Positions 1-8,358 are shown, numbered from the stretch's first letter. The stretch is 52,918 nt of DNA from Embleya sp040605455 (GCF_040605455.1 NZ_JBEXCV010000052.1:1-52918), one strand, 5' to 3'. Numbers and translations: made by a program. The notes: generated from the sequence alone by a model not told the origin.

Positions 1-12
1 CTCTTCCGATCT
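1..12. other. Illumina adapter remnant at contig end
   Basis: The first 12 bases, CTCTTCCGATCT, are identical to the 3' end of the Illumina TruSeq adapter. They are probably untrimmed library sequence rather than genome, so the contig truly begins near base 13 and the first gene is cut by the assembly, not by biology. Confidence 0.85.
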
Positions 13-14
13 CC

Positions 15-911
15 GCGGAGGCCGCGGCGCCGACGCCGCCGACGTTGCCCGCGATGTCGGCGGCGACCCTGGGCGAGCGCTACGCGGCCAATCAGCGGGC
101 CATCGCCGAGGCGGCCGGCCTCGCCCGGGACACCGGACACGCGGGAAGAGCGGTGCACCTCGCGCGGATGGCCGACCCGGCCCGGACCTTCCTGGCCTTC
201 GACGGCCGCGCCGGCCGGGTCCGCGCGGTCGAGGTGCTCGGCGACCTGGCCGGCGCGGACCGGATCGCGGTCCTGGTACCGGGCAGTGACAGCGACCTGG
301 ACCACTTCGACACACGCGGTGACAAGCCGTACTCCACACCCGCCGGCGGCGCCCGCGCGCTGTACGACGAGATCCGCACCCAGGACCCGAGCGCGCGGGT
401 CGCGGTGATCGCCTGGCTGGGCTACTCGCCGCCGCACACGATCAGCCTCGACGTGCTCACCACCGGCCGGGCCGACGACGGCGCGCGCGAGCTGCGCCGG
501 TTCGTCGCCGGGCTGTACGCGGTGGCGCCCGCCGCGCAGGTGTCGCTGCTGTGCCACTCGTACGGCTCGGTGGTGTGCGGGCGGGCGGTCTCCCGGATCG
601 ACGTCGCCGACCTGGCCGTGTTCGGCAGCCCCGGGCTGGGCGTGGACGACCGGGACGACCTGGGCACCGGCGCCCGGGTCTGGGCCGGGCGGGGCGGCTC
701 GGACTGGATCGACCTGGTGCCCAACGTGCGCATCCCGTTCTTCGACACCACCGTCGGCTTCGGCGCCGACCCGACCGGAGGCGGCTTCGGTGCCCGCGAG
801 TTCGCGGCCGGCGGCGGTGGCCACTCCGACTATCTGCGGCCCGGCGGGCCGGCCCTGCACAACCTCGCGCTGATCGCGCGCGGCCGCGCCATGGAGGTGA
901 CCCATGCGTGA
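15..911 (+). CDS. Alpha/beta hydrolase, DUF1023 type (5' partial)
   Basis: This is a predicted alpha/beta-hydrolase of the DUF1023 (Abhydrolase_8) group, which is common in actinobacteria; the substrate is unknown. The nucleophile elbow CHSYGS lies near residue 172 counted from the TTG at 45, and the late GGHSDYL segment probably carries the catalytic His. The frame is open right back to the adapter, and homologues usually have a longer N-terminus, so the true start is probably off the contig; ATG 54 and TTG 45 are fallback starts. Its stop lies inside the start region of the next gene (ATGCGTGA overlap), so the two are translationally coupled. The reading of the family is firm; a biochemical role is not. 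Confidence 0.8.
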   Translation, partial: AEAAAPTPPTLPAMSAATLGERYAANQRAIAEAAGLARDTGHAGRAVHLARMADPARTFLAFDGRAGRVRAVEVLGDLAGADRIAVLVPGSDSDLDHFDTRGDKPYSTPAGGARALYDEIRTQDPSARVAVIAWLGYSPPHTISLDVLTTGRADDGARELRRFVAGLYAVAPAAQVSLLCHSYGSVVCGRAVSRIDVADLAVFGSPGLGVDDRDDLGTGARVWAGRGGSDWIDLVPNVRIPFFDTTVGFGADPTGGGFGAREFAAGGGGHSDYLRPGGPALHNLALIARGRAMEVTHA

Positions 912-2037
912 ACCCGGCGCCCTGGTTCGTCGGATCGAGAGCTCGACACCGGTGGAGCGCGAACGCGAGGTGGACGGCCTGCGGGCGATCGCCATCCTGG
1001 GCGTCGTGTTCGGCCACTGGATCGTCACGGGCGTCTACGCGGGCGTCGACCACTGGCAGACCGACAGCCCGCTGCGCCACCTTCCCGACTTCGCCCCGGT
1101 CACCTGGCTGCTCCAGCCGCTCGCGTTGTTCTTCCTGGTCGGCGGGTACGTGGCCGCGCGGTCCCAGGTGCGTGCGGACCGCTACCGACCGTGGGCCCGG
1201 CGCCGGATGATCCGGCTCGGCCGGCCGATCGCCGCGCTGCTCGTGGTGTGGACCGTCTCGATGGCGGTACTCGCCGACTTCGTGGCCGGCGACACCCTGT
1301 ACACGGTCGGCAAGCTCGTGCTGTCACCGCTGTGGTTCGTGCTCGTCTACGCGGGCCTGACCGCACTCACCCCGCTCGTGGTCCGGCTCGGTCGGGCCGG
1401 ACCGGTGCTTGCGATCGGTACGGTCCTGGTGGTGGACCTGACCCGTTTCGCCGCCGACGGGCCGGCCGTGGTCGGCTGGGTCAACGTGCTCGCCGGTTGG
1501 CTCGTCCCGTACAGCCTCGGCGTGCTCTGGGCGGGGCCGCACCGGGCCCGCGTCGAGCGGCTCGGCGGGCCGCTGCTGGTGGCCGGCGCGCTCGTCTGTG
1601 CCGGACTGATCCGCTACGGCGGCTATCCGGTCAGCATGGTGGGCGTTCCGGGCGAGGCGATCTCCAACCTGAACCCGCCCACGCTCGCCGCGGTCGCCTT
1701 CGGCCTCGCCCAGTGCGGGCTCGCGCTGCTGGTCCGCGCCCCGCTGCGGCGGGCGCTGAGTCGGCACCCGCGCACGTGGGCGGTGGTCGCGCTGGTCAAC
1801 CTCTCCGCGATGACGGTGTTCCTGTGGCACCAGAGCGCGATGCTCGCGGTGACCTCGCTCGGCATCGCGCTCGGTGGGCTGCCCGGGCTGGGCACGGTGC
1901 CGGACGAGCTGCCCTGGATCGTGGCGCGGATCGGGTGGATGTCGGTGTTCGCGGGCGCGCTGCTCGTGTTGTGGGCGGTGTTCCATCGCTGGGAGGCCGG
2001 CGGTCGCGGCCCCGGGGACTCCCGACGTAGCTCTTGA
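904..2037 (+). CDS. Acyltransferase family 3 membrane protein
   Basis: A polytopic membrane O-acyltransferase (acyltransferase-3/OafA-like), 377 residues, with about ten hydrophobic segments. The family signature appears at residues 20-40 as EVDGLRAIAILGVVFGHW, including the usual His after the first helix, and a later FLWHQSA motif. These enzymes move acyl groups from the cytoplasm onto sugars or peptides outside. The start overlaps the upstream hydrolase by 8 bases, so both are co-expressed and may act in one modification step (inference). The C-terminus is short and basic. No specific acceptor can be named. Confidence 0.87.
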   Translation: MREPGALVRRIESSTPVEREREVDGLRAIAILGVVFGHWIVTGVYAGVDHWQTDSPLRHLPDFAPVTWLLQPLALFFLVGGYVAARSQVRADRYRPWARRRMIRLGRPIAALLVVWTVSMAVLADFVAGDTLYTVGKLVLSPLWFVLVYAGLTALTPLVVRLGRAGPVLAIGTVLVVDLTRFAADGPAVVGWVNVLAGWLVPYSLGVLWAGPHRARVERLGGPLLVAGALVCAGLIRYGGYPVSMVGVPGEAISNLNPPTLAAVAFGLAQCGLALLVRAPLRRALSRHPRTWAVVALVNLSAMTVFLWHQSAMLAVTSLGIALGGLPGLGTVPDELPWIVARIGWMSVFAGALLVLWAVFHRWEAGGRGPGDSRRSS

Positions 2038-2083
2038 GAGTGACACCGGGGATCACCCGAGGCGGGGATGCCGAGGACCGGTC

Positions 2084-3451
2084 GTGCCTCGTAGCGTGCT
2101 GCGGGTGAGTGTCGAGGCGGGCAGAGCGAAGCGAGTGGTCGATACCGGGCGGATCGACGAGCCCGGCGGCGGCGCGGCTCGGGTCGGTCGGCTGAAGCGA
2201 GGGCTGACCGCGCTGCGCGAGGACCTGTTCGATGTCCGGGTCCGCAGCGAGCGCCCGCCGGCCCCGTTCAGCAGCCTGGCGGTCGCGCGCGGCCTGCTCT
2301 ACGTGGCGGTCGTGATCACCGTGGGCATCCAGGGTTCGGTCCTGGCGGGTTACCCCGGGGTGTCCGGCGGCCTGGCCTTCGCGCTGGGCCTGGCCACGGG
2401 TGCGCCGATCCTGCTCGCGCCGCAACGGCCACTCGTCGCGTGGTGGATGTCGCTCGGCGCGACCGTGGCGTGCGCCGTCGCCGGCGAGTCGAACGGGCAC
2501 GACCACATTCAGTGGCCGTGGACGGCTGTGGGTGTCTTCGCGCAGGTCGTGGTGATGGCCTATGTGGCCTTCCACGCCCGGCTGCGCATCGTTGTGGAGA
2601 CGTGGATGATCACCACGCTGCTCGGTCTGGTGCTGGTCCGCAACGCTCAGCACGACCCCGCGCACTGGGGCGCGATGCCGGCGGTCGCGGTGCTGACCGC
2701 GATCGTGATGGTGGTCGTGGTCGCCTTCCGGGGCCGTAGCGACGCCCGCCGTCAACTCGCCGTGCAATCCGATCTGACCGCCACCGAGCGCGAGCGTAGT
2801 GCCCTCCTGGAGGAACGCGCCCGGATCGCCCGCGAGTTGCACGACGTGGTCGCGCATCACATGTCGGTGATCGCCATCCAGGCCGAGGCGGCCCGCTATC
2901 GGGTCGCCGACCCACCGCCCGAACTGGTCCGGAGCTTCGTCACGATCCGCGCCAATGCGGTCGACGCGCTTGCCGAACTCCGGCGTGTGCTCGGCCTGCT
3001 GCGCACCGAGCAGGAGGGCGGCATCGAACCCGACGGACCGGGCGCACGTCCGGCCCCGCTGCCCACCCTGGACCGCCTGCCCGAGCTGATCGAGAACGTG
3101 CGCGCGGCCGGCATGACGGTGGAGTGCGTCACCGTCGGCGCCCCGCGCCCGTTGCCGCAGGGCGTCGACCTGTCCGCCTACCGGATCGGCCAGGAGGCGC
3201 TGAGCAACGCGCTGCGGCACGCGCCCGGTGCTCGGGTGCGGGTCGAGGTCGCGTACGTACCGACCGGGATCGGTCTGCGCGTGCACAACGAGCCCGCGCC
3301 GAACCCCGGCCCGCCCGCGCGGGAGGGCTCCGGACACGGGGTGATGGGCATGCGCGAACGGGCGGCGATGATCGGCGGCACCCTCGAAGCCGGGCATACT
3401 CCCGACGGGGGCTACCACGTGGACGTCTTCCTGCCGACCGAGGAGCAGTGA
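2084..3451 (+). CDS. Sensor histidine kinase, NarL/DesK type
   Basis: A two-component sensor of the HisKA_3 family. The N-terminal half holds several membrane helices (about residues 65-220). The dimerisation helix carries the phospho-acceptor His in ARELHDVVAHH near residue 251, and a reduced HATPase_c domain follows, with the YRIGQEALSNALRHA N-box and a GHGVMGMRER G-box. The start chosen is GTG 2084, because GAGGA sits 6 bases upstream at 2073-2077; GTG 2105 is an alternative. It is followed after 5 bases by its response regulator. The signal is unknown; similar pairs often sense envelope or drug stress (family knowledge). Confidence 0.88.
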   Translation: MPRSVLRVSVEAGRAKRVVDTGRIDEPGGGAARVGRLKRGLTALREDLFDVRVRSERPPAPFSSLAVARGLLYVAVVITVGIQGSVLAGYPGVSGGLAFALGLATGAPILLAPQRPLVAWWMSLGATVACAVAGESNGHDHIQWPWTAVGVFAQVVVMAYVAFHARLRIVVETWMITTLLGLVLVRNAQHDPAHWGAMPAVAVLTAIVMVVVVAFRGRSDARRQLAVQSDLTATERERSALLEERARIARELHDVVAHHMSVIAIQAEAARYRVADPPPELVRSFVTIRANAVDALAELRRVLGLLRTEQEGGIEPDGPGARPAPLPTLDRLPELIENVRAAGMTVECVTVGAPRPLPQGVDLSAYRIGQEALSNALRHAPGARVRVEVAYVPTGIGLRVHNEPAPNPGPPAREGSGHGVMGMRERAAMIGGTLEAGHTPDGGYHVDVFLPTEEQ

Positions 3452-3456
3452 CATCG

Positions 3457-4122
3457 ATGGCCATCCGGGTACTGATCGCCGACGACCAGATGATGGTCCG
3501 CGAGGGTTTCTCCGTCCTGCTGGGCGCGCAGCCCGGGATCGACGTGGTCGGCGAGGCCGTGCACGGGCGCGACGCGGTCGAGCAGGTCGCTGTACTGCGC
3601 CCGGACGTGGTGCTGATGGACGTGCGGATGCCGGTCCTGGACGGGCTGGCCGCGACCCGTGAGATCACCGCCGACCCGGGCGGTAGGACCCGGGTCCTGG
3701 TGCTGACCACGTTCGATTTGGACGAGTACGTCTACGAGGCGCTGCGCGCGGGCGCGAGCGGATTCCTGCTCAAGGACGCCTCGGCGCTGCAACTCGCGCA
3801 CGCGGTACGGGTGGTGGCCGACGGTGAGGCGCTGCTCGCGCCCACCGTGACACGCCGGCTGATTGCCGAGTTCGCCCGACTCGGCCCCACCGGTGGGCCG
3901 CGCGGCCGGGTCGAGCAGCTCACCGAGCGGGAGACCGAGGTGCTCTCGCTGATCGCGCAAGGGTTGTCCAACGCGGAGATCGCCGCGCGGTTGGTGGTCA
4001 GCGAACAGACCGTCAAGACGCACGTGAGCCGGCTGCTGGCCAAGCTGAACCTGCGCGATCGCACCCAGGCGGCGGTGTTCGCGTACGAGAACGGCGTGGT
4101 GCGGGCGGGCGAGGGGCGCTGA
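3457..4122 (+). CDS. LuxR/NarL-family response regulator
   Basis: A 221-residue DNA-binding response regulator paired with the preceding kinase. The receiver domain shows the acidic pocket (ADDQ, residues 8-11), the phospho-acceptor Asp55 in VLMDVRMP and the conserved Lys of LLKDAS. A GerE-type helix-turn-helix follows, with LTERETEVL and SNAEIA in the last 65 residues. The start ATG 3457 is five bases after the kinase stop, so it is the second gene of the operon. The TGA stop at 4120 is in frame with a dead hydrolase fragment immediately downstream. Confidence 0.92.
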   Translation: MAIRVLIADDQMMVREGFSVLLGAQPGIDVVGEAVHGRDAVEQVAVLRPDVVLMDVRMPVLDGLAATREITADPGGRTRVLVLTTFDLDEYVYEALRAGASGFLLKDASALQLAHAVRVVADGEALLAPTVTRRLIAEFARLGPTGGPRGRVEQLTERETEVLSLIAQGLSNAEIAARLVVSEQTVKTHVSRLLAKLNLRDRTQAAVFAYENGVVRAGEGR

Positions 4123-4551
4123 TCCGGGCCGGACGCGTCGGCCCACATCGCGGGCTACACGATCAGCAACGACGTGTCCGAACGGGCGTACCAGCTGGAG
4201 CAGTCCGGCGGACAGTGGTCCAAGGGCAAGAACTGCGAGACGTTCAACCTGCTGGGCCCGTGGCTGGTGACCACCGACGAGGTCACCAACCCGCAGGCGC
4301 TCGGGCTGCGCTCGTGGGTCGGCGGGGAGAGCCGGCAGGACTCGACCACCGCCGACATGATCTTCGGCGTGGCGTACCTGATCCACCACCTCTCGCAATA
4401 CCTGGTGCTGGAACCCGGTGACATCGTCAGCACCGGGACGCCGCAGGGGGTCGCCCTGTCCGGGCGCTTCCCGTACCTGGCGGAGGGCGACGTGATGGAA
4501 CTGGAGATCGATCGGCTGGGGCGGCAACGGTCGCACCTGGTGCAGGCCTGA
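4123..4551 (+). pseudogene. Fumarylacetoacetate hydrolase-family gene, N-terminus deleted
   Basis: Only the C-terminal half of an FAH-family protein remains (about 140 of a normal ~285 residues). The homology begins at DASAHIAGYTISNDVSERA right after the response-regulator stop and runs to the normal end. The core metal/substrate segments NCETFN and STGTPQGVA are present, but the N-terminal half with the metal-binding acidic residues is missing. A GTG at 4174 could start a stub, but no SD is seen. It lies in the same frame as the upstream response regulator, so the junction looks like a deletion that stopped at its stop codon. A hairpin at 4583-4618 probably ends the transcript. Confidence 0.8.
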
Positions 4552-4582
4552 CGGGTCTGCGGCCGCCGCCGGGTGGCCCCTC

Positions 4583-4618
4583 GATGCCGTGACCGGGAGG
4601 TGCGCCGGTCACGGCATC
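4583..4618. terminator. Hairpin after FAH remnant
   Basis: Thirteen-base perfect arms at 4583-4595 and 4606-4618 (GATGCCGTGACCG and its complement) with a 10-base loop. It sits between the plus-strand operon and the convergent ridA-like gene, and likely serves both strands. Confidence 0.75.
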
Positions 4619-4683
4619 CTTGTGTGGGCAGCTGCGCCGGCCGGTCCGGGACGGCCCACGCTTCGCGCGGTGTCGTGTGCGGG

Positions 4684-5079
4684 TCAGGGACGTACCGCGA
4701 CGGCGTCGACCTCGAACAACATCTCCGGCAGGGCCAGGGACGCGACGCCGCTGAGCGTCTGGGTCGGCGGCAGGTCGCCCCAGATCGCGCCGATCGCCTT
4801 GCCGAGAATGGCCAGCTTGTCCGAGTCGTGGTCGACGATGTGGGTGCGCAGCTGCACGATGTGGCTCAGCTCCAGGCCGACGGCGGCGAGCGCGGTGCGC
4901 AGGTTGTCGAACGACTCCTCGACCTGCTCGGCGAAGTCGTCGGTGGTCACATGGCCGTCGGCGTCCGATGCGTACTGTCCGGCGACGAACACGAGTTCCC
5001 CGGACGCCACGGCGACGTGGCTGTAGCCGAAGTGCACCGGGTCGTGCAGGCCGTCGGGGTTGATGATGCGGTGCGACAT
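4684..5079 (-). CDS. RidA family protein (enamine/imine deaminase-like)
   Basis: A 131-residue YjgF/YER057c/UK114 (Rid) family member. RidA proteins form trimers and hydrolyse reactive enamine/imine intermediates such as 2-aminoacrylate. The family features are a GQYASDADG loop, LELSHIVQLRTHIVD and PTQTLSGVASLA. The usual active-site Arg of classical RidA falls in the IVQLRTHI strand; assignment to a subgroup is not possible. The start at 5079 (MSHRIINPDG) is chosen because GGAGG lies 9 bases upstream; a longer frame to 5139 has no support. It runs toward the FAH remnant. Confidence 0.88.
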   Translation of the reverse strand: MSHRIINPDGLHDPVHFGYSHVAVASGELVFVAGQYASDADGHVTTDDFAEQVEESFDNLRTALAAVGLELSHIVQLRTHIVDHDSDKLAILGKAIGAIWGDLPPTQTLSGVASLALPEMLFEVDAVAVRP

Positions 5080-5186
5080 GGTCGGGATCCCTCCGAAGCG
5101 AACGGTCGTCCAGTACAGGTCGTCGGCGCGCCTGATCATTCCCGACGACGGTGACCATCACGGACACCGGGTGGCGGACGGGGAGC

Positions 5187-5225
5187 CCGTGACCGACGAC
5201 CGACACCGTTGTTCGTCGGTCACGG
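5187..5225. terminator. Hairpin with 13-bp arms
   Basis: Arms CCGTGACCGACGA (5187-5199) and its complement (5213-5225) enclose a 13-base loop. It overlaps the stop codon of a small minus-strand reading frame that ends at 5220 and lies upstream of the ridA-like gene, so it probably ends a minus-strand transcript before ridA. Confidence 0.6.
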
Positions 5226-5456
5226 CTTCATGACCGGCACGGTGATCGACTGCACCGGCGGCGCCAACCTCCCGACGGGCCGCTGACCCGAGGCCGTAAC
5301 CGAGCCACCCGGTACGCCCGAGCCGCCGTAGCCGCCCGCGCTGCCCGAGCCGCCCGGAGAATACGGCAAGTACGGCGAAGAATTGTCACACCCGTGTCCC
5401 GATCCCACTCTTTCGAATTGTCGAGCAGGCCGGCGTGTGCACGGGAAATGAATCAC
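5220..5456 (-). CDS. Possible small Gly/Ser/Pro-rich protein (doubtful)
   Basis: A 78-codon minus-strand frame from GTG 5456. Its last 60 residues are rich in Gly, Ser and Pro (for example SPGGSGSAGGYGGSGVPGG) and it ends in a hairpin terminator, which is the main reason to list it. The upstream part is AT-richer and the usual G/C third-position bias is weak. No SD was found and no family was recognised. It may be a small secreted-protein remnant or chance. Confidence 0.2.
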   Translation of the reverse strand: MIHFPCTRRPARQFERVGSGHGCDNSSPYLPYSPGGSGSAGGYGGSGVPGGSVTASGQRPVGRLAPPVQSITVPVMKP

Positions 5457-5510
5457 GCTATCGACAAAACACGGATTGCATTCGCGAGAATACGCATGGG
5501 AATCGCGGGT

Positions 5511-5559
5511 GCAAATGACAAGGGCCCCGCCGTGTGTCGGCGGGACCCTTGTCATTTGC
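5511..5559 (-). terminator. Strong terminator of the thioester-domain protein gene
   Basis: A 22-base stem (5511-5532 / 5538-5559) with loop TGTGT. There is one non-Watson-Crick position, which is a G-U pair on the minus-strand transcript, so it fits best as the terminator of the minus-strand gene ending at 5615. It is one of the longest stems in the window. Confidence 0.85.
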
Positions 5560-5614
5560 TCGGATCAGGTGGTGACCCGACCCGGGTCAGCGGTGTCGCG
5601 GGTGTCGCGGGTGC

Positions 5615-7312
5615 TCACGCTTGGTGACGGCCACGGCGACGGTTGAGGTAGATCGCCCCTCCGCCGGCGGCGAGCAGCGCGGCGGCGGTGCCGGCGATCA
5701 GGATGGTGTCGGAGTCGTCGCCACCGGTCTCGGCGAGGTCCTTGCCGTTGCCCGCGGGGGCGACGGGCAGCCACGGGACGACGACCGGCTTGTCCTCCTT
5801 ACCGGGGACCACGATCGGCGTAACCGGCTCGCCGCCCTTGGTCGGACTCGCGCTGGCGGCCGGGGCCGAGGCGCTTGCCGAGGCCGAGGGCCTGCTCGAC
5901 GCGGAGGCCGAAGGCGGAGCCGACGTGGTGGCGGGTGCCGAGGTGGCGGGCGCCGAAGTGGAAGGTGCCGAGGTGCTCGGAGCCGAGGTCGTCGGAGCCG
6001 AGGTGCTCGGCGTCGAAGTCGTGGGTGTCGAGGTGGTGGGCGGCGCCGTGGTGGGCGCTTCGCTCGTCGGCGGGGCCGTTGTCGGCGGCTGCGGGTTCTC
6101 GACGCAATCGAGCTTGCCCGTGTACGTCTCCGAGAAGCCGCCCGGGCCGGTCACCGTGACGGTGTAGTCGGTGTCCTCGGCGACCTTGACGGACTGCGTC
6201 TTGGTCGAGTTGGGCGGCAGGGTCACCTTGTTGCCATTGACCTTGAAGTCGGCGGGACCGTCACCGGTGTTCTTCAGCGTGATGGTCACGCCACCCGCGA
6301 CGCAGTCCTCCTTGTAGGCCGACGACGGGATCGGAACCGGCTGGTGGCTCCACTTGACCGTGGCGGATGCGAGCGCCGAGAACGGCTGCGACCCGCCCGT
6401 GATCAGGGTCTGGGTGTGCTTGCGGTTCTTGCCCACGAAGACTCGGCCGATGTTGACGCCGGCCTTGGTCGAGGCGGAGATCGTGGTCTGACCGGGAGTC
6501 TTCGGCGCCTTGACGTACAACTCGGTGCCGTTTGCAGCCGTGTTGATCGGCTTGCCGTCCTTGCCGACCAGCGAGGTGCCGGCCGGGACGGTGCCGTCGA
6601 GCTTGACCGCGACCGGTTCGGTCGACGTGGTCTTGACGGTGACCGGGCCGACACCGGGAGTGTCGCCGTCCTTGCCGGAGATGGTGCTGGGCGACAGTTC
6701 GAGCGAGGCGCCGGGCTCGTTCGGCTGTCCCTTGTTGGCGTCGCCGGTCAGGTAGTCGTAGAGCGCCACGACATCCTTGTCGTTGGCGTCTTCGCCCTCC
6801 CAGGTCTTCCCCTTCCTGAGGTTCGCACCGTTGCTGTAGTGCCAGATCGCCGCCTGGGTGGCCTCGACCGCCTCCTTCGCGGACAGACGACCCTTCTTGT
6901 TCGAGACGTTCGCGGTCTTGGCCAGCACGTCGAGGTCGGTCACCTTGGGGAACGAGTTGTTCAACACCCAGTTGATCTTCGCGACCTTGGCGGTGTCCTT
7001 GAGCCAGGATTCGGCCCAGGTGCCCTCGCGGTAGGAGGCATCCGTGTCGAGTCGAGTGTCCAGGTCGATGCAGTACAGCAGGACCTGGGGGCTGTTCTCG
7101 CGCTCGGCGCCGAGAATGATCAGCTCGGTCTGGAACGAACCGCGACCCGACAGGTCGACGGAACCGTCCGTGTACGGAACGTGACCCTGGAACCGAAGAG
7201 TCATCGAGTCGGCATACGCGGCGGGCGACAGCCCGATGATCGCGACGGCGGCCAGCCCGGTGGCGGCACATGCCGATCCGACGCGGGAAATAACCCGCTG
7301 TGACAGGAACAT
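5615..7312 (-). CDS. Secreted Cys-Gln thioester-domain surface protein with sortase signal
   Basis: A 565-residue cell-wall protein. Residues 1-36 form a signal peptide ending AAYADS. A TQXA/thioester domain follows, with Cys81 (LLYCIDLD) and Gln153 (ATQAAIWHYS), the pair expected to form the internal thioester that bonds covalently to a target. Next come Ig-like segments and a Pro/Thr/Ser/Ala-rich stalk of TSAP-type repeats. The end is LAETG, a hydrophobic helix and RRRGR, the class-E (LAxTG) sortase signal of Streptomyces. The start at 7312 has AAGGAG 11 bases upstream. No sortase gene is in the window. A likely role is adhesion or aerial-surface attachment (inference). Confidence 0.92.
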   Translation of the reverse strand: MFLSQRVISRVGSACAATGLAAVAIIGLSPAAYADSMTLRFQGHVPYTDGSVDLSGRGSFQTELIILGAERENSPQVLLYCIDLDTRLDTDASYREGTWAESWLKDTAKVAKINWVLNNSFPKVTDLDVLAKTANVSNKKGRLSAKEAVEATQAAIWHYSNGANLRKGKTWEGEDANDKDVVALYDYLTGDANKGQPNEPGASLELSPSTISGKDGDTPGVGPVTVKTTSTEPVAVKLDGTVPAGTSLVGKDGKPINTAANGTELYVKAPKTPGQTTISASTKAGVNIGRVFVGKNRKHTQTLITGGSQPFSALASATVKWSHQPVPIPSSAYKEDCVAGGVTITLKNTGDGPADFKVNGNKVTLPPNSTKTQSVKVAEDTDYTVTVTGPGGFSETYTGKLDCVENPQPPTTAPPTSEAPTTAPPTTSTPTTSTPSTSAPTTSAPSTSAPSTSAPATSAPATTSAPPSASASSRPSASASASAPAASASPTKGGEPVTPIVVPGKEDKPVVVPWLPVAPAGNGKDLAETGGDDSDTILIAGTAAALLAAGGGAIYLNRRRGRHQA

Positions 7313-7336
7313 GAAAACGAAGTCTCCTTGCGAGAA

Positions 7337-7388
7337 GGCGGCCCCCACTGCCCGGGTCTGTCACCGGGATCCCCACCCCTGGGCCGCC
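7337..7388 (-). promoter_or_regulatory. Structured 5' leader of the thioester-protein gene
   Basis: Between the promoter and the SD of the minus-strand gene, arms GGCGGCCC and GGGCCGCC (7337-7344 / 7381-7388) pair and enclose a second short stem (7351-7355 / 7364-7368). The element lies wholly in the predicted 5' UTR. It could be a stabilising hairpin or a ligand-responsive leader; no known riboswitch class was recognised. Confidence 0.4.
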
Positions 7389-7395
7389 GAACGCA

Positions 7396-7424
7396 AGAAT
7401 CGTGGCATTGCGATGGTTAGTCAA
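7396..7424 (-). promoter_or_regulatory. Sigma-70-like promoter of the thioester-protein gene
   Basis: On the minus strand, -35 TTGACT (7424-7419) and -10 GATTCT (7401-7396) are separated by exactly 17 bases. This predicts an 80-base leader before the start at 7312. Confidence 0.6.
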
Positions 7425-7629
7425 TTCACCGGCGGGTAATCCGGCCACAAAATCGCGATTCATCGAAGCCCTTCAATGGCATATCGCGATATTGCGCGTA
7501 ATTCGGGCATTCCAGGGACGGTCCCGTGCTCCGGTCACCCTTGCGGGCGGGTCGCGTCGCGGTGATGGCGACGACGCACCCCGGCCGCCGTCCCATGCGA
7601 GTGCGAGGCGGCGGCCGAGGCGGGTTGGG

Positions 7630-7788
7630 TCAGGCCGCGTCGTCGGCGAATGTTCCTGCGCGGTCGCCGCGTTGCGGGTCTCGGACGCGCAGCACCGCGT
7701 AGCCGGCGATGCCCACCACCAGGGCGCCGACGAAGACGTACGGCAGCACGTTGAGCGCGGACTCCGGGACGGGCCACAGGTTGCGGTG
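7630..7788 (-). pseudogene. Amino-acid permease (APC family) C-terminal remnant
   Basis: About 50 residues, beginning NLWPVPESALNVLPYVFVGA and ending in a basic and acidic tail, match the last transmembrane helix and tail of actinobacterial APC-superfamily amino-acid permeases. The rest of the transporter (about 450 residues) is absent. It is in frame with, and directly behind, a dehydrogenase fragment, so the present frame encodes a meaningless hybrid. Confidence 0.6.
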
Positions 7789-7794
7789 GCCGGT

Positions 7795-8106
7795 GATCAG
7801 CAACTGCCGCAGCGCGCGGCCCTCGTTCAGCTCCGCGAGGGCGTCCCCGGCCTCCTCCGGCGGGCGCCGGGCCGAGATCATCGACTCGACGTCCAGGGAG
7901 CCGCCGACCACCAGGTCGACCAGGACCGGGATGTCGCGATGGGCAACCACCGAGCCGTAGTTCGAGCCGAGGATGCGCTGATCGGCCTCGACCAACGCGA
8001 GCGGGTCGAAGCGGGCCGTGCTGCCGGTCGGCGGGAGGCCGACGATCACCGCCGCGCCGCCCTGGCCGAGTGCGGCGATGGCCTGCTCGGTGGTGGCGAT
8101 CTTGCG
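7795..8106 (-). pseudogene. Zinc-type alcohol dehydrogenase C-terminal remnant
   Basis: About 104 residues match the C-terminal third of an MDR-family alcohol dehydrogenase, from the Rossmann beta-strand region (AAVIVGLPP) through RILGSNYGS to the typical end LAELNEGRALRQLLI. The catalytic zinc domain is gone. A frame extends to 8178 without family similarity and has no SD. It is welded in frame to a permease end at about 7790, so two deletions or one large one removed the genes between. Confidence 0.65.
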
Positions 8107-8343
8107 ACTGCCCGGCCGGCTCCGGAACGGTGCGCTGAAACGGCGGGAGGGCGGGTACCGTGTCGCGCGTGCCGGCACATACCGGATGCGAACCGGTAGT
8201 CACCGGTTGGCGACCGGTTGCCGACCGGGGTCGATCGGGTGCGGACCCGGTACGGACCGAGTGGCGGCCCGATGTCCGCCGGGCGCGGGCCGGTTCGTCG
8301 TGTCCCATACCGACGTCGGCGCCACGCCCCCGCCGGGGCTTTC

Positions 8344-8358
8344 TATGCTTGCCGCGTG
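8344..8358 (+). promoter_or_regulatory. Candidate -10 of a leaderless transcript
   Basis: TATGCT (8344-8349) is followed six bases later by the GTG start of the XRE gene at 8356. With transcription starting about 7 bases after a -10, the mRNA would begin at the start codon, which also explains the missing SD. Confidence 0.5.

Noticed and set aside
5900..6080. Short direct repeats that look CRISPR-like
   Set aside because: They encode a Thr/Ser/Ala/Pro stalk of the surface protein; units are 15-18 bases and coding, with no spacers.
5615..7312. A mobile-element or phage adhesin
   Set aside because: No phage or transposon genes nearby; signal peptide, thioester residues and LAETG signal fit a chromosomal cell-wall protein.
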